This document shows, in pieces, positions 42,143 to 52,004 of a stretch of DNA of 64,000 nucleotides. The translations under genes were made by a program, and so were the position numbers. The stretch is from NCBI GenBank assembly GCA_036924085.1, contig JAVGWX010000012.1, forward strand, positions 4,386,430-4,450,429, given 5' to 3'. Position 1 is the stretch's first letter. Every line of letters starts with the position of its first letter. The notes beneath the pieces were generated by a model. That model saw only the letters and a program-made list of their open reading frames with translations. It did no database searches and had not been told where the DNA came from. Source of the stretch: Ariolimax columbianus (lineage: Eukaryota > Mollusca > Gastropoda > Stylommatophora > Arionidae).

Positions 42143-42404
42143 CTGTGGAAGATATTAGAAAACATTAGAAAATTGGTCATCTCCGTGAAACAAACTGTGT
42201 TGCAGCAGCCTAGTAAACGAGGTGAGGATCGGTAGTTATCTTGATAGTTGTCCTAGAAGTGATGAGCCTGTTGTGAAGCCTAGAATTGCACTACAGTCAG
42301 GTGAACCCACAACCACCTTCGTCAGTACGCATCGGATTACGGAGAGCCACTGTAACCTCTGCCAGAGATAACTGGTGTAGACCAGGGATTTCAAATTACC
42401 CAAA
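42143..42404. other. Sequence upstream of the first coding exon
   Basis: Nothing recognised apart from the branch-point/pyrimidine region of the splice acceptor (TTTTCTAATGTTTTCTAATA). No TATA box or CpG cluster supports a promoter here, which fits transcription starting further right. Confidence 0.35.
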
Positions 42405-42648
42405 AGTGGTCAAATGTGATATGGACAAATGTAATTTGGTCAAATGTGATGTGGACAAATGTGATGTGAACAAATATAATGTGGACACCCGTAGTGTGGA
42501 CAAATATAATGTGGACACCAGTAATGTGGACAAATGTAATATGAAAAAAATGTATGGCGACAAATGTAATGTTGACAAATGTAATGTGGACAAAAGTAAT
42601 GTGGACAAATGCAATGTGGACAAAAGTAATGTGAACAAACTTCAAGTA
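42405..42648 (+). repeat. Minisatellite, 15-bp unit
   Basis: About sixteen degenerate copies of AATGTGGACAAATGT. The plus-strand frame repeats (N/S)VDKC-type pentapeptides and the reverse frames repeat FVHIT; none has a credible start or splice context. Confidence 0.9.
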
Positions 42649-42689
42649 CCAAAAGTCGCACAAAACGAATGTCTAGGGTTTTTGAAATA

Positions 42690-42960
42690 TGTCATCTGAG
42701 GACACAAGTGGCCCTGGATTCCCCAATTCCTCCCATCACATCTGAGGACACAAGTGGCCCTGGATTCCCCATTCCTCCCATCACATCTGAGGACACAAGT
42801 GGCCCTGGATTCCCCATTCCTCCCATCACATCTGAGGACACAAGTGGGCCTGGATTCCCCGTTCCTTCCATCACATCTGAGGACACAAGTGGCCCTGGAT
42901 TCCCCATTCCTCCCATCACATCTGAGGACACAAGTGGCCCTGGATTCCCCATTCCTCCTG
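42690..42960 (+). repeat. Minisatellite, 45-bp unit
   Basis: Six near-identical copies of CCCATCACATCTGAGGACAC plus AAGTGGCCCTGGATTCCCCA and TTCCT. Because 45 is a multiple of three, several frames are open (one reads GPGFPIPPITSEDTS). I regard these as read-through, not as a secreted repeat protein. Confidence 0.92.
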
Positions 42961-43329
42961 TTTTTAGGCAGACGTATTTTTTCGAGGATTCTGAAAGATA
43001 ATTATCAATATGTCTTCAAACAAAATCTATTTTTTAAAGCTAAATAGAAGGGAAAAGGGGGGTAAGGAGTTACAATTAGTAACGATGAATTGTAGCCCTT
43101 CAGAATGTCTGGCTTGGTCAGTTACTAGTAACAGCTCATGAATGGATACAATAATGCGAGAACTGCCCGTAGAGGGGAAATAATTAAAAAGTTATCTTCT
43201 TCCGGCAAGAATAGAAATTGTTTGGTTTGAAAGTTTGCCACCAAGCAAGCTATATTACTTTAATCCACTCGTGAAAAACTTTTGTGGGTTGGTATGAGGA
43301 AAAGATGACAGAAATTAGTCGACATTCGA
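42961..43329. other. Unassigned sequence
   Basis: No gene, RNA or repeat recognised upstream of the LINE family D fragment. Confidence 0.35.
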
Positions 43330-44010
43330 ACAAAAGCATGCCAACACAGAGGTAAAGATTGAAGTCGTAAAGAGCATTTTAGTAGAAAATACACGGAATG
43401 TCTGGTTGCAAAAGTCGAAAAGGCTGCATCTGAAACAAACTTGCATGGTCTGTACGACACTACCAGAAAACTGTCAGGGAAATATCAACAAAGCCAGACA
43501 AATAAAAGACAAAGTGAGAAGAAGGTTAACAAATCTTGAACAGAACAAATGGTCGGAGGAAGATCTGCTTGATAGACCACGAACAGTCAGCTCACCTGAT
43601 ATTATGTCTGTTAAAGAAGACCTCAATATTATCTGTGATAAGCCGAGTAAAGAAGAGATCAAGGTAGCAATTAACAATTAAGTACGGAAACGCGACATGG
43701 ACTAATAGGATGCTAGTTGGCGCTATTAAAGCAGATATTGAAGCAGTCAACAGTGTGCTTGACAGTTTTATTGGACATATATGGAATAGAGAACACAGAG
43801 TGGAGACAAGGCTACCTGGTTAAGCTACAGAAAACAGAACGAAGAGAAAACTACCCGGTTAAGCTACAAAAAACAGAGTGGAGACAAGGCTACCTGGTTA
43901 AGCTACAGAAAACAGAACGAAGAGAAAACTACCTGGTTAAGCTACAAAAAACAGAGTGGAGACAAGGCTACCTGGTTAAACTACAGAAAACAAAAGTGGA
44001 GACATGCTGA
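43330..44010 (+). mobile_element. LINE family D, RT N-terminal fragment ending in an array
   Basis: The plus strand reads, with frame changes, HGLYDTTRKLSGKYQQ, then LLDRPRTVSSPDIMSV, KEDLNIICDKPSKEEIKVAI, KADIEAVNSVLDSFIGHIWN and EWRQGYLVKLQKT. This is the linker and first RT blocks of a LINE: the .LYD.T.KL.GK region, (L)LNRP, P.K.EI..AI, then a KADIE.....LF..IWE stretch and W..G.(L)VKLPKKG. RT sequence stops where the last motif becomes a tandem array. The 5' part and the rest of RT are absent. Confidence 0.7.
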
Positions 44011-44470
44011 AGTCGGATGCACTGGGCCGACAGGCGCAAAATAAAAACCACAGTGCAACGCACACCGCCTTGGGGATTAGAGAAATAAGGAGAACCCAAC
44101 CAACCAAAGAGTGGAGACAAGGCTACCTGGTTAAGCTTCAGAAAACAAGAGTGGAGACAAGGCTACCTGGTTAAGCTACAGAAAACAAGAGTGGAGACAA
44201 GGCTACCTGGTTAAGCTACAGAAAACAAGAGTGGAGACAAGGCTACCTGGTTAAGCTACAGAAAACAAGAGTGGAGACAAGGCTACCTGGTTAAGCTACA
44301 GAAAACAAGAGTGGAGACAGGGCTACCTGGTTAAGCTACAGAAAACAAGAGTGGAGACAAGGCTACCTGGTTAAGCTACAGAAAACAAGAGCGGAGACAA
44401 GGCTACCTGGTTAAGCTACAGAAAACAAGAGTGGAGACAAGGCTACCTGGTTAAGCTACAAGAGAAAGGC
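43790..44470 (+). repeat. Minisatellite, 39/40-bp units, from LINE family D RT motif
   Basis: Block 1 (43790-44005) has about five units of 39 bp. GAGTGGAGACAAGGCTACCT-type and GAACGAAGAGAAAACTACCT-type units alternate, giving a 78-bp in-frame dimer encoding EWRQGYLVKLQKT / ERRENYLVKLQKT. Block 2 (44108-44470) has about nine copies of a 40-bp unit (one extra A), so it is out of frame. The intervening 44010-44107 resembles sequence at 63.05 kb (GCTGAAGTCGGATG...). The first unit is continuous with upstream LINE RT sequence. Confidence 0.92.
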
Positions 44471-44640
44471 GATTGACAAGAATGTAAAAGTGGTTGAGGA
44501 ATAATACTCTAATCAGTACCTAGTAAGGTGTTTAACAACTCTCATCAGTACCTGGTTGTTGTTTGCGAATGTCCACAATGAGTAGGCTACTCTTGTGTGC
44601 GCCCTGAAAAGGGCGTTAAGTGACGGGTTGAAGTAGCTTT
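44471..44640. other. Unassigned sequence
   Basis: Short stretch between the LINE-derived array and a dispersed repeat; nothing recognised. Confidence 0.3.
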
Positions 44641-44895
44641 CCTCACATCTCGAACGTACTGATGAAGGTGGTCCGGGGTCCTCCAAGCGGTTGTGTTATG
44701 CTTGGCTTCATCTGCGTGCCGCTTACTACTACAGGGATCACGTCAAACCTCACCTTGTTAGCAAACTGTTGTCCTCGATAACAGTCAGTTTCTATGATAC
44801 CAACGAAGAGGTCAGGTGAGGGTCTTGGCCAGTATATTTATCCTGACCCTAGTTAACATTCTCTGATCAGTGTGTTTTGCCTGACCAGCCGTTAG
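44641..44895 (-). repeat. Dispersed repeat, inverted relative to 38.9-39.3 kb
   Basis: The reverse complement contains GTCAGGCAAAACACACTGAT, CTGGCCAAGACCCTCACCTG and CGCAGATGAAGCCAAGCATA, in the same order as the related motifs at 39050-39290. Family unknown. This copy has the tandem motif essentially unexpanded. Confidence 0.65.
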
Positions 44896-44996
44896 CCTCG
44901 CAAAAACTTGGACGCTACGGGAACTCGCAAAAACTTGGACGCTACGGGAATTCGCAAAAACTTGGACGCTACGGGAACTCGCAAAAACTTACCAGC
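44896..44996 (+). repeat. Tandem repeat, 27-bp unit
   Basis: About 3.5 copies of CTCGCAAAAACTTGGACGCT plus ACGGGAA, at the end of the dispersed repeat. Confidence 0.9.
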
Positions 44997-45159
44997 ATAA
45001 TGAAGGCGTTTTATGAGGACACACAGTGTTAAGTTTTGCGCGAGGGATGACTCACGCAATCATTTAACATTAAATATGTGGTTAGTCAGGATGTCTTCTA
45101 TAATCTTTCCTGTTCCTTCTGGAAGTTGATTGGATTATGAAAGAAACTGCAGCCTATTA
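44997..45159. other. Unassigned sequence
   Basis: Nothing recognised. Confidence 0.3.
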
Positions 45160-45640
45160 GAGAAATGGAATTCAGTATTTAAATATATAGAAGACCATGA
45201 CTTTGCAGATGAAACATCCATCTTACAGCCAAATCCAAACGCAAAAAAAGACAGAGGCATTAGACAAAAGAGCCTCTAGCTTGAATGTCTAGCTAGATCC
45301 ATGCAGAAAGAACAGACATTGTACAATTAAATGCGGCCAACAGCTCGGCTCCTATCAAAATGAGAGAGATACGATTATATGAGGTAGAGAGCTTCTAAGC
45401 AGTGTTATAAACAAGACAGGTTCGTGCAAATCAAGATGTAAAAGCCAGGATAGAAAAAGTAAAATGTGGAATGCCATTTTGAAAATGATATTGAACTAAA
45501 ATCATCAAAATGCACATCTGACTAAGGATTGTCTGCTCCAAGAAGCTGCAAGTCGGAGCAGAAACATGGCGGATGACCAAACTAAACAGATTAGACGGCT
45601 TTATAAAGACATGTGGATCAGGCATTCTTTGGAAGAAGGT
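45160..45640 (+). mobile_element. LINE family E, RT fragment
   Basis: The plus strand reads YIEDHDFADETSILQPNPNA near 45180-45240 (the DLDFADD...LLS block, with the second catalytic Asp replaced by Glu). Much degraded sequence follows, then LQVGAETWRMTKLNRL near 45550 (the LLYG.ETWR.T block). Spacing and motifs match the same LINE type as 15.7 kb. Many stops. A local duplication of about 40 bp (AAAGACATGTGGATC..., 45604 and 45669) follows it. Confidence 0.6.
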
Positions 45641-46230
45641 GTAGATGGCTTAAGGGAAAGAACAGGATAAAGACATGTGGATCGGACATTCTTTGGAAGA
45701 AGGTGTAACAGTTCCAGCTGGAGCATGGGCGTTTGAGACAGGGGAGATTGGGCTGGCGAATCTGGGAACACAAAGGTTGCCTGAATACGTGCCAAGGTCA
45801 AGCACCGTCTCGACACTAGGTCGACAAATGAAACGATGGGCTTCAGTGGAAAAATTTGTATGGCACAGGGAGGAGGATTCCGAGCTGATGAGGTGGGGTT
45901 TCGAAGCTGACCACTCTAGCGTTTCGATTTGGCGTAGTGGAGGTTGGTGACAGTCAGAGGCCGTCACGACCGGCTACGACATTTAGAGTGACAGGGATTC
46001 GGGGATAATCATCCAATAACAACTAGTTTGAGGTAATTCCAAATTAAGAGTGATGGCTTAATTAGATAACCAACAGGAGACCATTGGACAGTTATGATGT
46101 TGTTTGGGACTATAAAATACTCGGCAAGGATTAACAGGCTCGCTAGAAGAGTGAGAGTGAGTGTAAGTTTGTAGGGTGACTGAACCAGCATACACCTCGG
46201 GTTTTGGCCAGTCGCTCTATAGGTGTTTAT
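45641..46230. other. Unassigned sequence
   Basis: The frames at 45675-45950 (+) and 45650-45967 (-) overlap and neither has a recognisable domain. No repeat beyond the local 40-bp duplication. Confidence 0.3.
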
Positions 46231-46680
46231 GTTGGACACGCTGTGAACGGTAATATATCTGAATGTGTGTCGTACGTGCAGGACACCTAGTGAATGATGC
46301 GTGATCTAATTACATATGAATGTTAGAATACGTGAAGTGAAGTAATTGTGCATGTACAGATCGCCTAAGGACGAGATCTGAATGTATGTGGTATTGTGCA
46401 GGACACTTTGGGAACTATGTGTGTTCTGCGTGTATGTTTATGCACAGATCGACTGAGTATGTGACAGAACAAGTGAGTAAATAATCCGACTATGAGTGAC
46501 GTAATCTAATTGCACTTGAATGCACAGATCTCCTGAGCATACTTGAACCGATTGTATGTGGATGTACAGATCACCCGACTAAAGGTGATCTGGTTGTGTG
46601 TGAATGTACAGAACAACTGAGTACGTTATACTATCGTGAGAATGAGTTTGTGAGTGCGTGTTGAGTGTGCAGATAAGGAG
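46231..46680 (+). repeat. Degenerate tandem repeat, ~60-70 bp
   Basis: Loosely repeated phrases such as GTATGTGGATGTACAGATCA, GAATGCACAGATC and GATCTAATT..CA recur every 60-70 bp. Copies are strongly diverged, so this is an old array. Confidence 0.5.
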
Positions 46681-46999
46681 AGTGCAGCGGCGAGAGTCTA
46701 GGTTAAATAGTTTGGAGGAGCCATCAAAAGCTAGTGCTTACAAACCTCCGAGGTAGTTCAATATATATATTATGATTATTTAGTTAAGATGTATATTGCT
46801 CTTTTGTGCCAATTTTCTTTTTGTTAAAAAAAGTTTGTTGATAAATTATATATTGGTGTTTACTGTGTTATTTACTGTATGAAGTCGTGTTGTGGTGCAG
46901 ATACATGTTGTAACTCTTTAGATAAGTAACTACTCAGCTAAACCTTGACTCTGCCACAAAGGTGGAGCTGAACAGACCACACTGCAAAATCCCTAAGCC
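46681..46999. other. Unassigned AT-rich sequence
   Basis: No coding similarity. AT-rich; could be an old terminal repeat of a mobile element, but no partner was found. Confidence 0.3.
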
Positions 47000-47230
47000 A
47001 GTATATCCATGCAATTTCTGTCATGGAACCCACAGGGGAAAACAGGCAAAAGAAGTCGATCGAACACACGAAAAAGAATCATATATGCCGATATAAGGAA
47101 AGAATTTGGGAAAAATCTCACCGACGCCCATGAAGCAGATTCTTCTTGTGCGGGAACAGGAAGAAGTCAATAGGTGCCAAGTCCAGTGAGTATGATGGAT
47201 GAGGCATGATCTCCTACCCGCACGTTGTTC
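47000..47230 (-). mobile_element. Mariner-type transposase fragment
   Basis: The minus strand reads MPHPSYSLDLAPIDFFLFP near 47210-47150, the PHPPYSPDLAP.D(F/Y)..F motif that carries the last catalytic Asp of mariner transposases. Only this block is recognisable. It is a second, separate remnant beside the one at 47.56-49.56 kb. Confidence 0.65.
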
Positions 47231-47319
47231 TGGCGTTCAAGACTTGATTAATAAACTAGAGACGCGGCTTGGATCAGATCATTTCACGAATGTGTAAGAT
47301 TTACACGTGAGCTATACAT

Positions 47320-47558
47320 TTTCGTCAAGCTTGGAATGTCGTTCAGGTCATGTGTTATTTCATCAAGCTTGGAATGTCGTTTAGGTAATGTGTTATTATT
47401 TCTTTAAGCTTGGAATGTCGTTCAGGTCACGTGTTATTATTTCTTCAAGCTTGGAATGTCGTTCAGGTCATGTGTTATTTCTTCAAGCTTGAAATGTCGT
47501 TCAGGTCATGTGTTATTATTTATTCAAGCTTGAAATGTCGTTAAGGACATGTGTCCTT
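47320..47558 (+). repeat. Tandem repeat, ~40-46-bp unit
   Basis: Six copies of TCAAGCTTGGAATGTCGTTC plus AGGTCATGTGTTATT with variable T-rich linkers. Contains a HindIII-type AAGCTT in every unit. Confidence 0.9.
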
Positions 47559-49560
47559 ATTTTGCAACGTCGTCACACTCCCGGTCCACACACATTCGCC
47601 AACGTCGGACTAATTGTTGAAAACTGCCAGACCGAAAAAGAAAGGAGAGACACTACCCTAAGCTTCATAACGAAAAGCTACCCAAGCATGGACTGGACCC
47701 ATGCATACACCGACGGTTCTGTAACAAACACTACACAGAACGGAGGGGCAGGAGCATTCCTGAACCTACCAAATGGCAGAAAAATAACACTGTCATTCGC
47801 TACTGGTAAGTACACGAGCAATTTCAGAGCAGAGGCAGAGGCACTGAGGGCGGCAGTGGAAGAAATGGTAACACACAGTGAAAATGAGAGCCATATAGTC
47901 CTGCTGACAGATGCTCTCGAAGTAGTCACAGCGCTAAAAAGCCAGAAAAACACTGAGCTTAATGACTTAAGAGCAGCACTCTGCAAACTGTGCCAGCTGT
48001 CCGCACCAAAAAGGGTAGTGGTACAGTGGGTTCCGTCACACTGCAACATCCAAGGCAACGAGGAGGCAGACAGACTGGCAAAAGAAGGTGCAAGGCTACC
48101 ACAAACAGATACCAGTATGACGTACGAAGAGTCAAAACGGCTTATCAAAGCCAGGTACATTACCAAATGGGAAACCGAACATACTGGTTACACCAAAAAC
48201 GATGCCTATTACCAGTTGAACCGAAGAGAGCAGGTCGTTGTCTTCAGACTTCGCACTGGCCACAATAGACTGAGGTACCACCTATTCAACAAATTGAAGA
48301 TAGGGTGTACCGACGAATGCCCGTGCGGTACTGGTAAAATGACCACTGAACATCTGCTGCAGAACTGCCCGACATACGGGGATCAGAGAGAGCAGATGTG
48401 GCCATTGCCAGTGGAACTGCAAGAAAAGCTCTATGGTAGTGGCGAGAGTCTCAGGATGACCGCCGCTTTTTTCGAAAAAATAATGGTTACTGTCTGACTG
48501 TGTACGCAGAAGAAGAAGAAGAAGGACTAATTGTTGCATCCCGTCGAGGACAAACATCAGACGTCTTCTCCCGATACCAGGTACACACAGCTGTTTGCAC
48601 CTGCTCATCAGAAGCGCAAAGGTGTCCTTTGAGGTGTTCCTTCAATTTCGGGAAGAGGAAGAAGTCTCAAGATGTCAGATCGGGGCTGTACGATGGGTGT
48701 GGTAAAATGTCGTCAAACTTGAGACGCTCTAATGTAGCGGATGTTTGTCGACCAGTGTGTGGGAAAGCATTGTTGTACTGAAATATTGCGTGCTTGCCCA
48801 CATGAAAATGCAGCCATCGTGCTCAAAGTTTCTGTAAAGTTTTCACATATCGATCCGAGTTGACGGTATTGCCGTGCTCCAAAAATACAGTGTGGACTAT
48901 GCCCTCGCAGTCTCAAGGATGGCCATCATCACTTTTCCCGCCGACACGACGACTTTGAATTTTTCGGGGTACGTGAGATCGTATGCATGTACTCCATAGA
49001 CCGACGCTTGTTTTCTGGGTCATAATCATGTTCCTATGACTCGCCAGTGATAATTCGGCGGATAAAGGCATCGTCTCACTATTCATATCCCGTCAAAAGT
49101 TCATGGCACACCTGCTTTTGGCACTGTTTCATATCTGATGTCAGCATGCGAGGGACCCATCTCGCACACACTTCCCTATGCTCAAGCAGGGCATGGATAA
49201 TGTGGTGAACTCGCTCAATCGAAATCATAAGCAGTGCGGCCATATATTTTTGCTTGGAACGAATCAGTTCTTCTGCTGAGAGCTTGGTGCTGTGCATCCA
49301 CAACTGTGATCGGTCGTCCGCTGCGAGCCTTGTCATGCAGGTTTGTTGTGATGGATTGTAGCCTTTTACATGTCCTGCCAACTTCCTGGCAGTACCGATA
49401 TGCACACAGATGTCAACCTAAACCGCAGCCATTCTAGGATGCATGTGGATGGGCACACAACCTTCCGCCATCAGGATTTAAATCACAGCACGTTGCTTCA
49501 ACCGTATTTCCATTTTACTATCTGCTGTGCGTATGCGTCATGTGTCGGGTGCATGTCACT
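47559..49560 (-). pseudogene. Mariner-like transposase, decayed and interrupted
   Basis: Read on the minus strand from about 49525. N-terminal helix-turn-helix region: MEIRLKQRAVI, FLMAEGCVPIH (split by a stop), then ARSGRP-like sequence, ALSAEELIRSKQKYMAAL and HREVCARWVPRMLTSDMKQC. The catalytic region is degraded: FKVVVSAGKVMMAIL with the following WD-type block lost to a frameshift, QYNNAFPHTGR where HDNA.PH is expected, and ILPHPSYSPDLTS*DFFLFP. At least two of the three catalytic Asp sites are damaged, so it is inactive. The 3' part is split by the Jockey-like insertion at 47620-48523. Terminal inverted repeats were not identified. Confidence 0.75.
47620..48523 (+). mobile_element. Jockey-like LINE 3' fragment (RNase H + C-terminus)
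   Basis: A 904-bp 5'-truncated insertion with a perfect 13-bp target-site duplication GGACTAATTGTTG (47607-47619 and 48524-48536) and a (GAA)n tail. The frame runs without a stop to 48497. It carries RNase H with AYTDGS, FRAEAEALRA, LLTDALEVVT and QGNEEADRLAKEG, all acidic catalytic residues in place. It ends with CPCGTGKMTTEHLLQNCPTY and LRMTAAFFEK. It is close to the copy at 7.9 kb. Residues upstream of NCQTEKERRD in the open frame come from flanking sequence, not from the LINE. It lacks RT, so it cannot move itself. Confidence 0.92.
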
Positions 49561-50159
49561 ACATGCCCCTACAGTCACTTCCTTAGAGATTATTTTCACA
49601 TAGGTGTCACGTGGCTCTGAGCACATAGTTATGGCGCGGGAGGTACAACCTTTCAAATAGCCCTCGTGTATGTATATAAATATAATGTTGTTAAAACATA
49701 TATATCAGCCTAAAAACATGGCCTCCACAAGCTATATAGAACGATAGTAATAAGACACGACACATATCGAATTTTTAAAACCACTTTCTAATGAACTGTA
49801 ATGTATTCCTTCGCTTCGTGTGATTAATCTAATTAAACAATATATGTTAAAAACAAGTTTCCTCTGTCCCATTTATGCAATCGATCGCGTAGTTTTATTG
49901 ACAGCATCACTGCTGAACTAAACCCTTTCTCTGCTAAATGTGATGTTGGAAATGCTGTGATAAGCAGTTTTAGTTTCTTACAAAAGAAGAGGATAAGACC
50001 GCCTAATCTGGTTCCACAATTTTTCCTAATGAATGTGACTAAACGGTGTTTTTTTATCTTAAAGTCTTTATACAGCTTTAGCAGGTAGTGGCCAAGACGT
50101 TCCTAGCAAGTTTCAAACGGATCAGCCATCCTTTCTGGTATTTTCCTCTTTTTTTTTAA
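49561..50159. other. Unassigned sequence
   Basis: No gene or repeat recognised; AT-rich. Confidence 0.35.
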
Positions 50160-50345
50160 ATCTCGAAATCTAAAAATCCTACCCTTTTTTAACGGCATCC
50201 AAATGACATCAATAATAGAGTCTCCAAATCTGCACATTTGTAACGGCATCCAAATGACCATCAATAATAGAGTCTCCAAATCTGCACATTTGTAATGGCA
50301 TCCAAATGACCATCAATAATAGTCTCCAAATCTGCACATTTCAGC
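50160..50345 (+). repeat. Tandem repeat, ~52-bp unit, 3 copies
   Basis: Three copies of TAACGGCATCCAAATGACCA plus TCAATAATAGAGTCTCCAAA and TCTGCACATTTG with small indels. Confidence 0.88.
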
Positions 50346-50699
50346 CTGTACTTGGAAGCAGAAAGTTGGCGGCGACAGACATATTTTTAAACAATGCAAT
50401 GTACCGATGAATCTCGCGATAACTTCTTTTACTTTGATAAGACTGATGTCTCTCCCCTGTTGCTTAAGGGCATCATTTAACTTTTTCAAATATCCCTGAA
50501 AGATTAGCCCCATGATTTAGCAGTTGTTTAGTTTCATGCTAAGCAACTCTTTCATTGAATCATGAAACTTCACATTGGTATCAAATAACGTCCAAAACCG
50601 TGTCAAACAACTACCTTTGGACAGCTAACTTGTCAACAGAAATGTTTGCACTGTCCTGTAAGATACGGTGAGATCGGTATCCTTCTGGCTAGAAATATT
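50346..50699. other. Unassigned sequence
   Basis: Nothing recognised. The minus-strand frame 50313-50513 has no known domain. Confidence 0.35.
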
Positions 50700-51537
50700 G
50701 TTTAAATATCCTATCAACTGTCTGGTGGCTTTCAAACATTTACTATCAACCGTCTGGTGGCTTTCAAACATTTACTATCAACCGTCTGGTGGCTTTCAAA
50801 CATTTACTATCAACCGTCTGGTGGCTTTCAAACATTTACTATCAACTTTCTGGTGGCTTTCAAACATTTACTATCAACCGTCTGGTGGCTTTCAAATATT
50901 TACTATCAACCGTCTGGTGGCTTTCAAACATTTACTATCAACTGTCTGGTGGCTTTCAAACATTTACTATCAACCGTCTGGTGGCTTTCAAACATTTACT
51001 ATCAACCGTCTGGTGGCTTTCAAATATTTACTATCAACCGTCTGGTGGCTTTCAAACATTTACTATCAACCGTCTGGTGGCTTTCAAACATTTACTATCA
51101 ACTGTCTGGTGGCTTTCAAACATTTACTATCAACCGTCTAGTGGCTTTCAAACATTTACTATCAACTGTCTGGTGGCTTTCAAACATTTACTATCAACCG
51201 TCTGGTGGCTTTCAAACATATACTATCAACCGTCTGGTGGCTTTCAAATATTTACTATCAACTGTCTGGTGGCTTTCAAATATTTACTATCAACCGTCTG
51301 GTGGCTTTCAAACATTTACTATCAACCGTCTGGTGGCTTTCAAACATTTACTATCAACTGTCTGGTGGCTTTCAAACATTTACTATCAACCGTCTAGTGG
51401 CTTTCAAACATTTACTATCAACCGTCTGGTGGTTTTCAAACATTTACTATCAACCGTCTGGTGGCTTTCAAACATTTACTATCAACCGTCTGGTGGCTTT
51501 CAAACATTTACTATCAACCGTCTGGTTGCTTTCAAAC
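50700..51537 (+). repeat. Minisatellite, 32-bp unit
   Basis: About twenty-six copies of CTGGTGGCTTTCAAACATTT plus ACTATCAACCGT, with C/T variants (ACATTT/ATATTT, CCGT/CTGT). Since 32 is not a multiple of three, all three forward frames read the same 32-residue cycle (for example LVAFKHLLSTV). The 310-codon frame is an artefact. Confidence 0.95.
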
Positions 51538-52004
51538 TGGAAGAAAGAAATGTTTCGCGAACCTTATCAGCGGACTTCTCTGTCAAACGTCCATCCAGTC
51601 TCGTCGGTTTCTCCACCTCGTTAGAAGAAAGTGTTGATACTACAAGCACTATGATAATAGTTCATTTGTGGCCGAAGCTACAGAACTGAATTTTTCACAA
51701 TAAACTGAATACTGTCGCCTTTTCCTCTTTTCTTGACATATATGGTGGTTTTTTTAATGGAATCAAAGAAAGGTTGATTTTTGCTGAAACAATATTTTGT
51801 TGTTTTTCTTTGATTGCATAATGTACGAGTATGTCCACATTTTTAAAGTCAGTCTCAAATTATTTTAAATCATATGCCCATATTCAGAGATATTTTAACG
51901 CTTACGCATGTTGCTATTAAAAGTGAACTTGTTCATCCATGTCCGGAATAATTATTACCCCATCATTATTAACATTTTTGGAATACAGTCACTGACACGA
52001 GTCG
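51538..52004. other. Unassigned sequence
   Basis: Single-copy-looking spacer between two large arrays; no gene recognised. Confidence 0.35.

Noticed and set aside
42286..43047. Repeat-peptide frames (VDKCN-type and GPGFPIPPITSEDTS) next to the first MGAT5 coding exon
   Set aside because: Open frames on both strands over short perfect repeats, no conserved flanks; judged minisatellites.
46681..46999. Possible long terminal repeat of an LTR retrotransposon
   Set aside because: No second copy, primer-binding site or gag/pol sequence nearby.
50668..51689. 310-codon plus-strand frame of the 32-bp array
   Set aside because: All three frames give the same cyclic peptide because 32 is not a multiple of three; an artefact of repetition.
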